Origin: Dickeya oryzae
Lineage (GTDB): Bacteria; Pseudomonadota; Gammaproteobacteria; Enterobacterales; Enterobacteriaceae
DNA length: 64,000 nt
Direction of reading: 5' to 3'
Assembly: GCF_009372235.1 (NCBI RefSeq)
Contig: NZ_ML762925.1
Coordinates: forward strand, 54,638-118,637
Of the stretch, positions 8,689-18,041 are shown piece after piece (positions within the stretch are counted from its first letter, which is position 1; the number at the start of each line of letters is the position of its first letter). The notes beneath the pieces were generated by a model, which was not told the DNA's origin, ran no database searches, and saw nothing but the letters and a program-made list of their open reading frames with translations. The translations under genes and the position numbers were made by a program.

Positions 8689-9360
8689 TTACCGTCGGTA
8701 GGCCAGCCGACGTACCAGCCTGTCGCCCAGCGACTGCACCAGTTGCACCAGCAACACCAGTACGATCACCGTGCCCGCCATCACCTGTTGATTAAAACGC
8801 TGATAACCGTAGCGGATAGCCAAATCCCCCAGCCCGCCGCCGCCAATCACCCCCGCCATTGACGAAAAACCGATGAGCATCACGACCGTCAACGTCACGC
8901 CTGCCAGAATCGACGGCAACGCTTCCGGCAATAGCGCTTTGGTGATCACATGCCAGACGGTGCCCCCCATCGATTCAATGGCCTCGATCCGGCCGCTATC
9001 CACCTCGGCCAGCGCATTTTCCACAATGCGGGCGAAGAACGGAAACGCACCGACGGCAATGGGTACTACCGCCGCCGTACTACCCAACGTGGTACCTACC
9101 ACCCAGCGGGTAAACGGGATCAGGGCAATCAACAACACGACAAATGGCAGCGAGCGTCCAACGTTGATTACGCTTCCCAGCACCGCGTTGACACGCGGCA
9201 GCGGCAAAACACCGGACTGTCGACTGATAAACAGCAACACACCGGTCGGCAAACCGACCAGCACGGTAAACAACGCCGCCAACCCTACCATATAGAGCGT
9301 TTCCAGCGTCGCGTTCAGCATAATCGGGAAAAACTCGTCCCAGCTCAGGCGACTTTGCAT
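8689..9360 (-). CDS. ABC transporter permease, MetI-like
   Basis: A 223-residue inner-membrane permease of the MetI family, with five predicted membrane segments and the cytoplasmic coupling loop around [23 protein letters not shown]. Its start overlaps the end of the ATPase gene by 16 bp. Last gene of a leftward oxygenase-MetQ-MetN-MetI-like operon. Family members import methionine or related small sulfur compounds; here the atypical ATPase and binding protein leave the substrate open. Confidence 0.9.
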   Translation of the reverse strand: MQSRLSWDEFFPIMLNATLETLYMVGLAALFTVLVGLPTGVLLFISRQSGVLPLPRVNAVLGSVINVGRSLPFVVLLIALIPFTRWVVGTTLGSTAAVVPIAVGAFPFFARIVENALAEVDSGRIEAIESMGGTVWHVITKALLPEALPSILAGVTLTVVMLIGFSSMAGVIGGGGLGDLAIRYGYQRFNQQVMAGTVIVLVLLVQLVQSLGDRLVRRLAYRR

Positions 9361-10136
9361 AATCCGTTCTCCTCAATGCCATGACGCCGTAGAAACGCGC
9401 GCTCAGCGGCTAAATCCGGCAGCAGCGCGTGTCGCAAACGGGAAGTCGGATCCGCCAGCAAGGTCCGTAACGCGCCGCTTTCCGCCACACGCCCTTGCTC
9501 CAGCAACGCGGCATGGTCGCAGATAGCTTTAACCACCTCCAACTCATGGGTAATCAGCACTATCGTCAGGCCCAGTTGTTGGTTGATCTCCGCCAGCAAC
9601 GCCAGTATTGACGCGGTAGTCTCCGGGTCAAGCGCACTGGTGGCTTCATCACACAGCAGATAACGCGGTCGCGCCGCCAATGCGCGAGCAATGCCGACCC
9701 GCTGTTTCTGACCACCGGACAACTGCGATGGATAAGATTGCGCCTTGTCGCTTAACCCCACCAACGCCAACAATTCCGTCACCCGTTCCTCACGTTCGAG
9801 CTTGCCAACCCCGGCAATTTCCAGCGGTACTGCCACGTTATCCCGCACAGTGCGGGCATGCAGTAAATTAAAATGCTGGAAAATCATTCCGGTACGCTGG
9901 CGTTGCTGGCGTAGTTCTCGCGGCGACAGGCTGGCGATATCACACTCATCTATCAGAATACGGCCCGAGGTGGGCCGTTCCAGCAGATTGAGACAACGGA
10001 TCAACGTACTCTTGCCCGCACCACTACGCCCGAGAATGCCGTACACCGCCCCTGAGGGAATCGTCAGCGACACATTCTCCAACGCAGGTTGTGCACAGCC
10101 CGGATAGCGTTTTCCCAACCGTTCGATGCGAATCAT
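9345..10136 (-). CDS. ABC transporter ATPase, MetN-like, lacking the NIL domain
   Basis: A 263-residue ATPase with Walker [10 protein letters not shown] (residues 36-44), signature LSGGQ (139-143), Walker B YLLCDE (159-164) and the switch His in LITHE. The sequence is MetN-like throughout, but it stops soon after the ABC domain. E. coli MetN has 343 residues because a C-terminal NIL/ACT-like domain binds methionine and shuts transport down. That domain is missing, so transinhibition by cytoplasmic methionine is not expected. Three bases separate it from the binding-protein gene. Confidence 0.92.
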   Translation of the reverse strand: MIRIERLGKRYPGCAQPALENVSLTIPSGAVYGILGRSGAGKSTLIRCLNLLERPTSGRILIDECDIASLSPRELRQQRQRTGMIFQHFNLLHARTVRDNVAVPLEIAGVGKLEREERVTELLALVGLSDKAQSYPSQLSGGQKQRVGIARALAARPRYLLCDEATSALDPETTASILALLAEINQQLGLTIVLITHELEVVKAICDHAALLEQGRVAESGALRTLLADPTSRLRHALLPDLAAERAFLRRHGIEENGLCKVA

Positions 10137-10139
10137 GCG

Positions 10140-10946
10140 TTATTGCCCCGCCACCGCAATCACCGACCCTTTATAATGCTGGCTGATGAAATCCGCCGTC
10201 GCTTTAGACTCCAAATCCTTCGCCAGTTGTTTAATGCGCGGATCGTCTTGCAACGCAGGTGTCGTCACCAGAATGTTGGCGTACGGGTTATGGCTGGCGC
10301 TTTCCAACCCCAACGCATCACGGGATGGAACCAACCCTGCTTCCAGTGCGTAGTTACCATTGATAACCGCCAGGTCGACGTCATCCAGCGAGCGGGGGAT
10401 TTGTGCCGCTTCGATCTCTTTAATCTTCAGTTTTTTCGGGTTTTCGGCGATATCTTTCGGTGTCGCCTGATCTTTCGCCGGGTCGTTATAACCCGCCTTA
10501 AGTTTGATTAACCCCTGCCCTTGCAGCAAGTACAGTGCCCGACTAAGGTTAGTGACGTTATTTGGCACCGCCACGGTGGCATTCTCTTTCACCTCGTTAA
10601 GCGATTTGTATTTGCGGGAATAGATCCCCAGTGGTTCGATATGCACGGTGGCTACCACCACGAATTTTTTGCCCAACGCTTTTTCCTGATCGCGCAGGTA
10701 AGGCACATGCTGGAAGTAGTTAGCGTCAACATCGCCGCTGGCCAGTAACTCATTGGCGTTCACGTTACCACTGAGTTCCACCACCTTCAGTTTCAGTGAC
10801 GGATCCGTCTTTTGAATCTGGGCCAGAATTTCTGCATGTGGCACCGGGTCCGCTGCCACCCGCAAGGCATCAGCCGCCTGAGCCGATACCGATAACCCCA
10901 TTGCCAATGCCATTGCTGTCAGAGAAAAAAATTTATTATTTTTCAT
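10140..10946 (-). CDS. periplasmic binding protein, MetQ/NlpA family
   Basis: A 268-residue family 9 binding protein with a signal peptide ending at AQA|AD (about residue 24). Unlike E. coli MetQ it has no lipobox cysteine, so it should be soluble in the periplasm. The conserved segments ANYFQHVPYL and NNVTNLSRAL identify the family. First transporter gene after the oxygenase gene (36-bp gap) and just before the ATPase gene. Together with the truncated MetN-like ATPase this looks like a specialised paralogue rather than the housekeeping methionine importer. Confidence 0.9.
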   Translation of the reverse strand: MKNNKFFSLTAMALAMGLSVSAQAADALRVAADPVPHAEILAQIQKTDPSLKLKVVELSGNVNANELLASGDVDANYFQHVPYLRDQEKALGKKFVVVATVHIEPLGIYSRKYKSLNEVKENATVAVPNNVTNLSRALYLLQGQGLIKLKAGYNDPAKDQATPKDIAENPKKLKIKEIEAAQIPRSLDDVDLAVINGNYALEAGLVPSRDALGLESASHNPYANILVTTPALQDDPRIKQLAKDLESKATADFISQHYKGSVIAVAGQ

Positions 10947-10982
10947 GTTGTTATTCCTTATTAATGGTAATTATTTTACGTC

Positions 10983-12017
10983 TCAGACGGTCTCTGCCTG
11001 CTGTTGTGCCTGCAATACATCGCCGTAATAGCGCTTCGCCACCTCTGGGTGGGAACGTAAGCGCCCTTTCAGGTAATTCCAGCCGACGTCACGCAACAGC
11101 GGGTTGTTCGGGTCGCTGGCAGGTCCGCGCGCCAGTGTTGCCAGCGCGGGTGACAGTGGAAATACCGGTACCACTGCATCCAGTTGCGCGCCAAGAAAGA
11201 ACGCGATGGAGAGCCGCTCCTGACCTGGCGGCGGCGAGACGACCCGGTGCACCGTGGCACGCAGATAGCCATCGGTCGCCAGTTCCAGCAACTCGCCGAT
11301 GTTGACCACAAATGAACCCGGCAATGGACGCGCGTCGACCCAACTATCCGGTTCAAGCTCCACCTGCAAGCCGGGCTGATCATCTTGTAACAGCAGCGTC
11401 AGAAAGCCGGAGTCTTTGTGCGCGCCAACCCCTTGCTGGTTGCCTACCACTGGTTGCCCGGGGTAGCGAATCAGCTTGATATGCTCGTTGGGTTTATTAC
11501 CGTACAACGCATCAAACGCGGTGACCGGCAACCCCAGAAGCTCAGCGAAAGCACGCAACAGGCGCAGTGAAATTCGGGTCAGGGTTTGCTGCCATTCCAG
11601 CAGTGTACTTCTCAGCGCGGGTAGCGATTCAGGCCACTGATTCGGCCCCTGCAGTCGCCGCCAGGCCGGGTCGCCCGACAGCAGGCGCAGCGCCGGGCGC
11701 TCTGCCCCAATATCAAACTGCTCACGCCAGTCCGGCGCGCTGCGGGTTCGTTCGGCACCTGCCAGGGTATACCCCCGAAAATGGGGAGAGCGAATCATCG
11801 CCACGCGCTGTTTTTCATCATCCTGCAGAGAGAAAAAAGCTCGCGATACGCGCTGAACGCGTTGTTGCAATTCCGGCGAGACGCCGTGGTGGGTGAGATA
11901 AAAGAAGCCGGTTTCACGTGCGGCGTGATTCAGGCGTTGCAGAAACTCGGCGCGTTGCCGGGCACTGCCTTCAAGCAGAGAAAAATCGAGTACGGGCAAG
12001 GTTTCGGTGTGACTCAT
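10983..12017 (-). CDS. 2-oxoglutarate/Fe(II)-type oxygenase, isopenicillin N synthase family
   Basis: A 344-residue non-haem iron oxygenase with the N-terminal DIOX_N region and the double-stranded beta-helix core. Iron ligands are H200, D202 (HKD) and H257 (VHRVV); R268 and S270 (RLS) form the co-substrate site. ATG 12017 was chosen because GGAG lies 7 bases upstream; an upstream in-frame ATG lacks this. As first gene of an operon with a MetQNI-like importer it probably oxidises the imported compound, perhaps a sulfur-containing amino acid derivative or 2-oxo acid. The substrate is not deducible from sequence. Confidence 0.9.
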   Translation of the reverse strand: MSHTETLPVLDFSLLEGSARQRAEFLQRLNHAARETGFFYLTHHGVSPELQQRVQRVSRAFFSLQDDEKQRVAMIRSPHFRGYTLAGAERTRSAPDWREQFDIGAERPALRLLSGDPAWRRLQGPNQWPESLPALRSTLLEWQQTLTRISLRLLRAFAELLGLPVTAFDALYGNKPNEHIKLIRYPGQPVVGNQQGVGAHKDSGFLTLLLQDDQPGLQVELEPDSWVDARPLPGSFVVNIGELLELATDGYLRATVHRVVSPPPGQERLSIAFFLGAQLDAVVPVFPLSPALATLARGPASDPNNPLLRDVGWNYLKGRLRSHPEVAKRYYGDVLQAQQQAETV

Positions 12018-12432
12018 GGCTAACTCCAGTAATGAAATGTAGAGATGTCGTGGCATTCAACATGGAGCAAGCGCAACAAGACGAAGGGGACATGGTGATT
12101 CCTCATGGTCGATAATCAGGAAACCGGCTCGTAAAACGAACCTAAAACATGACATCATCACGCCATAGCAGCGAATGACGGCTGAAATGTATTAATCCTG
12201 ATTTTCCCACGCAGGTAAAATATCAATAACGGCAAAGGTAAGACGAAAATCGGCACAACCATTGACGTCGATTTGCTGTAATTGGTAACAAATTTGTAAG
12301 CAGCTTTACCTGACAATCCATGTATTCGCCTGCGGGAACACAGTAGGATGACGGCGAAGGGTGTGATAAAACAGCCGCAGAACCGCCCACCGTGTGCCCG
12401 GTCTGCACTCCAATATCTCTTGAGGTAATCCT
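12018..12432. other. 415-bp divergent intergenic region
   Basis: Lies between the leftward oxygenase operon and the rightward DUF2076 gene, so both promoters should be inside. I looked for a MetJ box (tandem AGACGTCT) and found none. No gene, repeat or hairpin stands out. Confidence 0.5.
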
Positions 12433-13227
12433 ATGCAATCTGAAGAACAACGCCTTATTGATGGTCTGTTTAGCCGACTGAAGACAGCCGAGACCAACAC
12501 GGGCCCTCGGGATCTCAAGGCAGAACAGCAAATCAACGACTATATTCGCCAGCAGCCTGCCGCACCTTACTACATGGCGCAGGCGATGATTATTCAGGAA
12601 GCGGCGCTCAAACAACTGGATCAGCGGGTGAAAGAACTGGAAGCCGAGGTTAACCGGCTCAGACAAGAAGCCGCTGCGCGCCCACAACAAAGTAGCGGTG
12701 GTTTTCTGGCCGGTCTGTTTGGCGGCGGCAGCCGTAACAGCGCGCCACAGCAACCAGCCCAGCCTTCTCAACCGGCGGGTTATGGTCAGCAGCCTGCGGG
12801 CTATGGCCAACCTGCCGGTTACGGCCAGCCGATGGGATACACTCCGCCGCCAGCAGGTTACGGCCAGCCAGCGCCAGGTTATGCCCAGCCAGCCCCTTCC
12901 CGCGCGGGTGGTTTCCTGAGTGGCGCGCTGCAAACTGCGGCTGGCGTGGCAGGCGGCGTCGTGCTGGCGGATATGCTGACGGGCATGTTCCATCGCTCAC
13001 AGCCAGAAGAGATCGTCAATATCATCAATGAAACACCGATGATCAACGACAATCCGTTGGGCAATGCCAGCGATAATTTCCGCGATTTCAGCGCGAATAA
13101 CCTGGATACCTTCAACGGCACTGGCAACAACGACCAGTGGACCAATGTCAGCAGCGAACCGCAGGGTAACGACTACGACGATTTCTCTGCCGACGACTCC
13201 TACGACGACGACGATTCTTACGTCTGA
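12433..13227 (+). CDS. DUF2076 domain-containing protein
   Basis: A 264-residue protein recognised as DUF2076 from the N-terminal QSEEQRLIDGLFSRLK and the IRQQPAAPYYMAQAMIIQE region, followed by a short coiled coil (about residues 60-80). The centre is a Pro/Gly/Tyr/Gln low-complexity stretch with repeated PAGYGQ units (about 108-155), then a Gly/Ala-rich hydrophobic segment (about 165-190), and a very acidic C-terminus rich in Asp, Ser and Tyr. GAGG precedes the ATG. Function unknown; the layout suggests a membrane-associated or self-assembling protein. Confidence 0.85.
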   Translation: MQSEEQRLIDGLFSRLKTAETNTGPRDLKAEQQINDYIRQQPAAPYYMAQAMIIQEAALKQLDQRVKELEAEVNRLRQEAAARPQQSSGGFLAGLFGGGSRNSAPQQPAQPSQPAGYGQQPAGYGQPAGYGQPMGYTPPPAGYGQPAPGYAQPAPSRAGGFLSGALQTAAGVAGGVVLADMLTGMFHRSQPEEIVNIINETPMINDNPLGNASDNFRDFSANNLDTFNGTGNNDQWTNVSSEPQGNDYDDFSADDSYDDDDSYV

Positions 13228-13246
13228 TACCCCGTTTTTCCCGCCA

Positions 13247-13292
13247 TCTGGCCGTCCCTTGTGTCGTCGTGCTGACTCAAGGGACGGCCAGA
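13247..13292. terminator. perfect 15-bp inverted repeat downstream of the DUF2076 gene
   Basis: The arms 13247-13261 and 13278-13292 are fully complementary over 15 bases, with a 16-base loop, 20 bp after the stop codon. No U-tract follows on either side. Most likely a transcript end or 3'-stabilising structure. Confidence 0.65.
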
Positions 13293-13596
13293 TAAATAGA
13301 TATGGATTATCCTGGCGCCGGTTTCAGGCTATCCTAAGCGCTCAGAAATCGGTGACGACTGGATAGCAGCCCCCTGTGGCAACGGCAGACCAATGTTGAT
13401 TGCCCGCATCCGTTCGTAACGAATTGAAAGAAATAGAATAAAAGAGAAACAATGCGGAATGGGCTTTTTTCATATCATTTATCAATAACACTGTATGATA
13501 CCGGCTCTACGTGTGAACCGTTGCAGCCAGATAGCGACAGAATCACAACGATTAGCGCCAGGGGAAGGCTCTGAAACCTGAAAGTGGACTGACGGC
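13293..13596. other. 304-bp intergenic region upstream of the diguanylate cyclase
   Basis: An A-rich stretch around 13425-13490 may hold the promoter of the cyclase gene. No gene or repeat seen. Confidence 0.45.
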
Positions 13597-15012
13597 ATGC
13601 ATCTGAACGTAGCTTTATTTAAAAAAGGCAGCACCGGGCTGAACAGTTTGAATGTCTTCATGGTGACGCTGGTGGGTTGCAATATCGGCGCGCATGCCCG
13701 GTTATCCAACATTGATTTATCGGTATTCTGGCCGGTTAACATCATCATCGCAGCCTTGTTTTACCGCTGCCAATACCTGAATAACCCCTGGTACTATCTC
13801 GTCGCCTACGCCGCGATGATTCTGCAAGATACGATGTTCTACGGCTGGGGTGTCAGTGCGTTGACCATCAACTCCGCCAACATCGCGTTTATCGTTGTTC
13901 TCACCCAGTTGCTCAACTGGCCGGGACTCCTGACACGTCGGGAAACCGACATGGTCAGTTCACTTTATGTCTTCGCCGCCTGCATGATTGCCGCCGTGGC
14001 CTGTGGTTTTGTCGGTGCCCTGGCGCAACAGCCATGGCCTGCCTTCCCGGCTGCGGTATTTCGCAGTAATTTTCTCAATTGGTTCAGCGACCAGTTCTAC
14101 ACCGCGGTGCTGTTTCTGCCACTGCTGTTAACCCTGCAAAGCCGGATCCCGCTGCATCTCCCGGCTTCGCTGCAACTGGCGGACGCCCTGCCATTATTGT
14201 TACTGCTGTTGTCTATCTGCGTTGCTCCGCTGCTCGGCCCGGTGGCGATCATCGCGTTTCCTTTGCCGGCATTAACCTGGTGTGCGATTGTCTACCCGCT
14301 ATGGTTGATTCGGCTTATCACCTTATGCGTCGGCGCGACTGAGTTAATCATGACCGCTGAGCATGTTTACGCGCTCTATAGCCCGCAAGACCCGATGTTT
14401 ATGCATCAGGTCGTGATTGCGCGCATCGGCATTGCCGCCACCATCTTCAGCCCGCTGATGATGGCAACCAACGCACGAACCATCCGCCAGTTAAACGCCC
14501 GCCTGCTGCGACAGGCCAGCCATGATTTTTTGACCAACACCCTGTCGCGCTACGGGTTTACCGAAGCGCTGTCCACGCACGATCAGAACATCAAATCACA
14601 ACAGGATGCGGTCAACATCATGTTGATTGATATCGATAACTTCAAAAACATCAACGACAGCTTCGGGCATGACTGCGGCGATGAAATCCTGCGGCAAGTC
14701 GCCAATGTGATACAACGGACGGTTTCTGCACAAGGGCTGGTCAGCCGTATCGGCGGGGAAGAGTTTGCCGTCGTGTGCTTTAACTACAGTCCATCTGCAT
14801 TTTATCGGCTGGCCGACGAACTGCGTCAAACCATCCAGCACACCGTATTTCTGTTCAACCAACAGCACGTGCCGGTCACCGTTAGCATTGGCATTGCCCA
14901 TGCGCAGGTAGCGGGTAAACACCTGGTGGATACGGTGCATGAGCTCTTTCCGCTGGCAGATAAAAACCTCTATACCGCCAAACGCGAAGGGCGTAACCGT
15001 ACTATTCAGTAA
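13597..15012 (+). CDS. membrane-bound diguanylate cyclase (GGDEF)
   Basis: A 471-residue protein. The first ~290 residues contain eight or so hydrophobic segments in a MASE1-like sensor arrangement; the last ~170 form a GGDEF domain. The active-site motif is GGEEF at residues 386-390, an active variant, so it should make cyclic di-GMP from two GTP. The RxxD inhibitory site expected five residues upstream is absent, so product feedback by that route is unlikely. The signal sensed by the membrane part is unknown. The ribosome binding site is weak. Confidence 0.9.
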   Translation: MHLNVALFKKGSTGLNSLNVFMVTLVGCNIGAHARLSNIDLSVFWPVNIIIAALFYRCQYLNNPWYYLVAYAAMILQDTMFYGWGVSALTINSANIAFIVVLTQLLNWPGLLTRRETDMVSSLYVFAACMIAAVACGFVGALAQQPWPAFPAAVFRSNFLNWFSDQFYTAVLFLPLLLTLQSRIPLHLPASLQLADALPLLLLLLSICVAPLLGPVAIIAFPLPALTWCAIVYPLWLIRLITLCVGATELIMTAEHVYALYSPQDPMFMHQVVIARIGIAATIFSPLMMATNARTIRQLNARLLRQASHDFLTNTLSRYGFTEALSTHDQNIKSQQDAVNIMLIDIDNFKNINDSFGHDCGDEILRQVANVIQRTVSAQGLVSRIGGEEFAVVCFNYSPSAFYRLADELRQTIQHTVFLFNQQHVPVTVSIGIAHAQVAGKHLVDTVHELFPLADKNLYTAKREGRNRTIQ

Positions 15013-15121
15013 AACGGCACTCAGTAAAACAGCACTACTCAGTAAAACCATCGCCGAAGGACATAGGCAGGACATCGCCCGGTAACTGTACTCTGGCCTG
15101 ACGATATATTCAGCATGTTGA

Positions 15122-15455
15122 CCCTGGGTAGAATCTGGCAAGGTGCAGGATACGCACATTGCTGGTTGGTATTATCCGTCCGGACAGCGGCCGGTATGCC
15201 GTGGCCATTCTCAGTGCGAAAAACCCGGCACAAGCCTGGCACGACTTTGAATTGTCAAACGGGAAAACCGTGCCATCGTTCCCGGACACTACACCGCCCG
15301 ATGTCGTGAAAAAGCTGCAATACAACCAGCAGTTGCTTGAAGAACTGGGGGCTAACGTTACCCCGGCTATCTACTACATGAACGCCGACAGCGCCCTGCA
15401 ACAGGTCGTCGGCCTGCCCGATGAAAAGCAACTGGCCGACATGATGGGGAAATAA
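15122..15455 (+). pseudogene. dsbG: dsbG remnant (C-terminal part, frameshifted)
   Basis: The final ~98 codons closely match the C-terminus of the periplasmic disulfide isomerase DsbG (LLVGIIRPDS, LGANVTPAIYYMN, VVGLPDEK). Upstream, W-V-E-S-G-K-V-Q of DsbG continues in another frame from 15125, and one extra G at about 15149 breaks the frame before I-R-T-L-L-V-G. Further upstream there is no trace of the CxxC active site or the dimerisation domain. So this is a decayed fragment without the redox centre. It follows the diguanylate cyclase gene by about 110 bp. Confidence 0.8.
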
Positions 15456-15524
15456 ACCGCTCCACCAGGAAGTACAAAAGTGGGTGCTCAGTGGCGCGCC
15501 ATCAGCGTCTGGACCGTTGCCTGA

Positions 15525-16373
15525 TTACGCCATCGCCTGCGTCATCAGTGTCCAGGCCTGCATACCACCCGCCTCTGGCTGCCACGGTGTGCCCCGGATC
15601 ATAGTGACCGGCGCATCGACCGGTTGCAGCCCGCACTCCACCAGCCAGTGCCCGAGTCCGAGAGCAGCGTCTGTGTCGATACGAACAAACTCACCGCCAA
15701 CCTCGCTCATCAACGAACTGATCAACAAGCGGGCATGTTCGGCGCTGTCGGCAATCACCGGGCCGATAACATACCCACGGCCAAAAGGTCGCAACGCGCC
15801 AAACCCAGCGATACGGCCATGCTGCTCGAGCACCTGCATCGACGTTGACTGCCGCAATAGCCAGGCGATCAGCGCCGGGCGTGCTAACCCATGCGCCTGT
15901 TGATCCAACGTCGAGAGGTGAGAGGCATCCGCCAGCGTAGCAGCTCGCAGCCGTTGTCCATTATCCAGACTCGGTGCAGCGATTGTCGGTAACTGCGGGC
16001 ACTGATACTGATGGATTTCACCCACCGGCGTAAATCCCAGCCGGGTATATAACCCCTGCCCCGCCGCCGTGGCGTGTAGTCGCACCTGATATCCCTCAAG
16101 GCCAGCCAGCAGCCCTTCCATCAGCCGCCGACCGATGCCACGCCCTTGCTGCTGTTCATCCACCACCACCAGTCCGATAGTGGCCCAGCGTTCTCCCCAG
16201 CGCCAGCATACGGCGGTTCCCAACGGTTGCCCGTTTTCTTCCGCCAGCAGCCCGTCCCCCAGTTGCAACGCGTCCAGCCAGTCCTGTAGCCGATGCGGCC
16301 AGTTCGTCTGCTGGGTTAGCGACCAGCCAAAATCAGCATCCGCTGCCGTCATGGCGCGTAAGGTTATCGTCAT
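15525..16373 (-). CDS. GNAT-family N-acetyltransferase (two-domain)
   Basis: A 282-residue acetyltransferase. The N-terminal half has the acetyl-CoA motif QQQGRGIGRRLM (about residues 74-85); the C-terminal half looks like a second, degenerate GNAT-like domain. It follows an FAD oxidoreductase gene by 10 bp and is surely co-transcribed with it, so it may acetylate the substrate or product of that enzyme. Substrate unknown. Confidence 0.85.
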   Translation of the reverse strand: MTITLRAMTAADADFGWSLTQQTNWPHRLQDWLDALQLGDGLLAEENGQPLGTAVCWRWGERWATIGLVVVDEQQQGRGIGRRLMEGLLAGLEGYQVRLHATAAGQGLYTRLGFTPVGEIHQYQCPQLPTIAAPSLDNGQRLRAATLADASHLSTLDQQAHGLARPALIAWLLRQSTSMQVLEQHGRIAGFGALRPFGRGYVIGPVIADSAEHARLLISSLMSEVGGEFVRIDTDAALGLGHWLVECGLQPVDAPVTMIRGTPWQPEAGGMQAWTLMTQAMA

Positions 16374-16383
16374 CTCATGTTCC

Positions 16384-17715
16384 TCACATCATGCCCGGCG
16401 CTTTCAACCCGGAACCGTCTACCAGTCGGGCGTAGCGGAACGGAGTTGGATCCACGATCGGGGAATCCCCCGTCACCAGATCTGCCGCCAGTCGACCGGC
16501 TCCCGGCCCGATACCGAAGCCATGCGCGCTGAACCCGGCAGACAGCACCAGCCCCGGCAGGCTATCCACCGGTGAAATGACCGGAATCGCGTCCGGCGTG
16601 CTGTCGATCATCCCTCCCCACGCCTGTACAGCGCGGATGGCGGCAAGCGCCGGGTATTCACGCCGCATCGCCGCCAGCCCGTCGCTCACTATCGCCATAT
16701 CCGGTAACGGGTCGAGAATACGGGTTTTCTCAAACGGTGACACCCCATCGAATGACCAGGCTGCCCGTGATTCCGGCCCGCACAGAAAAGGTTTAACCCC
16801 CGGGCGGAACGACAAATTTTTACGCCGCGCCCGAAAAGTCGGATAAAACTGTCGGGCATACCGCAGGCTCTGGAAGCCCGGTTCCAGGCGACCGCGCCCG
16901 GACACCGACACGGTATAGCTGCCGTCTGACTGTGGACGACAGGCAAACCCTGCGGTGTAAAACGGCAGGCTGATGACCTGCTCGATCGGTGCGGTGCGAA
17001 ACGCCGTACCAATCACGTTGCCCAACGGTAGCTCGATACCGTGACGACGGCAGAACAGCGAGCTCCAGACACCGCCAGCGCAAATCACGGTGGAGGTTTT
17101 TACCCGGCCACGCTCGGTCCACACGCCGCTGACCCGTCCGCCGCTGATATCCAGCCCGCGCACCGCGCACTGTTGGATAACACTGGCACCAAGACGTTGC
17201 GCGGCGATAGCCAGCCCGGCGCAGGCCAGCGCGGGTTCGGCATGACCATCCGTCGGCGACGACACGCCCCCCAGCCACGCGGTGGTACTACCCGGCGTCA
17301 TCGCTTTGGCCTGCTCGGCATTGAGAATATCGCTGCGCACACCGTAGGCTTTCGCCATCTTGCCCCAGTTGTCCCAGGCATCGATTTCCGCCTGATCCAA
17401 CGTGGTGTATAGCAGCCCGGAACGGTGAAAGCCCAGATCTTCACCGGTCTCCTGTTGCAGTTCTTCCCAGCGACGCAACGCGTAGATGATCAGCGGTAAT
17501 TCGCGTTCATCACGGTTTTGCTGTCGGCACCATCCCCAGTTGCGGCTGGATTGCTCTCCACCCACCAGCCCTTTTTCCAGCAGCAACACGCTGACGCCTT
17601 TTTTCGCCAGCTCATAGGCTGCCGCCGCGCCAGCGATACCAGCTCCAATCACCACCACGTCTGCCTGATCCGGCAACTGTCTACTGTCCTGAACATATCT
17701 GATCGGTGCAGGCAT
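16384..17715 (-). CDS. FAD-dependent oxidoreductase, DAO/glycine oxidase-like
   Basis: A 443-residue D-amino-acid-oxidase-type flavoenzyme. The Rossmann FAD motif VVIGAGIAGAAAAYELAKKG is at residues 20-39; the C-terminal GFSAHGFGIGPGAGRL closes the FAD site. The family oxidises primary or secondary amines to imines or aldehydes. The S-R-N-W-G segment after the FAD motif is typical of putrescine- and opine-oxidase-like members. First gene of a two-gene leftward unit with a GNAT acetyltransferase. Confidence 0.87.
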   Translation of the reverse strand: MPAPIRYVQDSRQLPDQADVVVIGAGIAGAAAAYELAKKGVSVLLLEKGLVGGEQSSRNWGWCRQQNRDERELPLIIYALRRWEELQQETGEDLGFHRSGLLYTTLDQAEIDAWDNWGKMAKAYGVRSDILNAEQAKAMTPGSTTAWLGGVSSPTDGHAEPALACAGLAIAAQRLGASVIQQCAVRGLDISGGRVSGVWTERGRVKTSTVICAGGVWSSLFCRRHGIELPLGNVIGTAFRTAPIEQVISLPFYTAGFACRPQSDGSYTVSVSGRGRLEPGFQSLRYARQFYPTFRARRKNLSFRPGVKPFLCGPESRAAWSFDGVSPFEKTRILDPLPDMAIVSDGLAAMRREYPALAAIRAVQAWGGMIDSTPDAIPVISPVDSLPGLVLSAGFSAHGFGIGPGAGRLAADLVTGDSPIVDPTPFRYARLVDGSGLKAPGMM

Positions 17716-18041
17716 GTTGTTCCTCTGTGATTGCCTAAGAATAGAAAATGTATCTCTAACGCCAGTGCGCTTACCAATAGCCTGGCTTCTTCATGGCATT
17801 ATCGCACATTTGATAGCAGCCTATCGTAATCAGCAACGGCACTGGCGTCACGGTCTGCCTGCCAGCATCAACCGCCTGTTGTGCTGCCGACGGCGGATTG
17901 GCTGCCAGTCGCGATAACACCGCACTCACATCCTGCAACAGACGATCATCAGTCAGTCATCTTCTCTCAACCCATTCCGATAGCTGAATACCCCCCATCG
18001 CCGACAATGGACAGGAACCCTACCATCAGGAGAGCAATGCT
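17716..18041. other. 326-bp divergent intergenic region
   Basis: Separates the leftward oxidoreductase gene from the rightward peptidase gene, so should contain both promoters. No gene, hairpin or operator was recognised. Confidence 0.45.

Noticed and set aside
12018..12120. MetJ operator for the MetQNI-like operon
   Set aside because: No tandem AGACGTCT-like 8-mers found; only single weak partial matches.
15159..15455. Intact small gene of 98 codons
   Set aside because: It begins inside DsbG homology with the upstream part in another frame, so it is a pseudogene fragment.
15484..15903. Plus-strand reading frame over the GNAT gene
   Set aside because: Antisense shadow; Cys/Ser/Pro-rich translation with no family resemblance.
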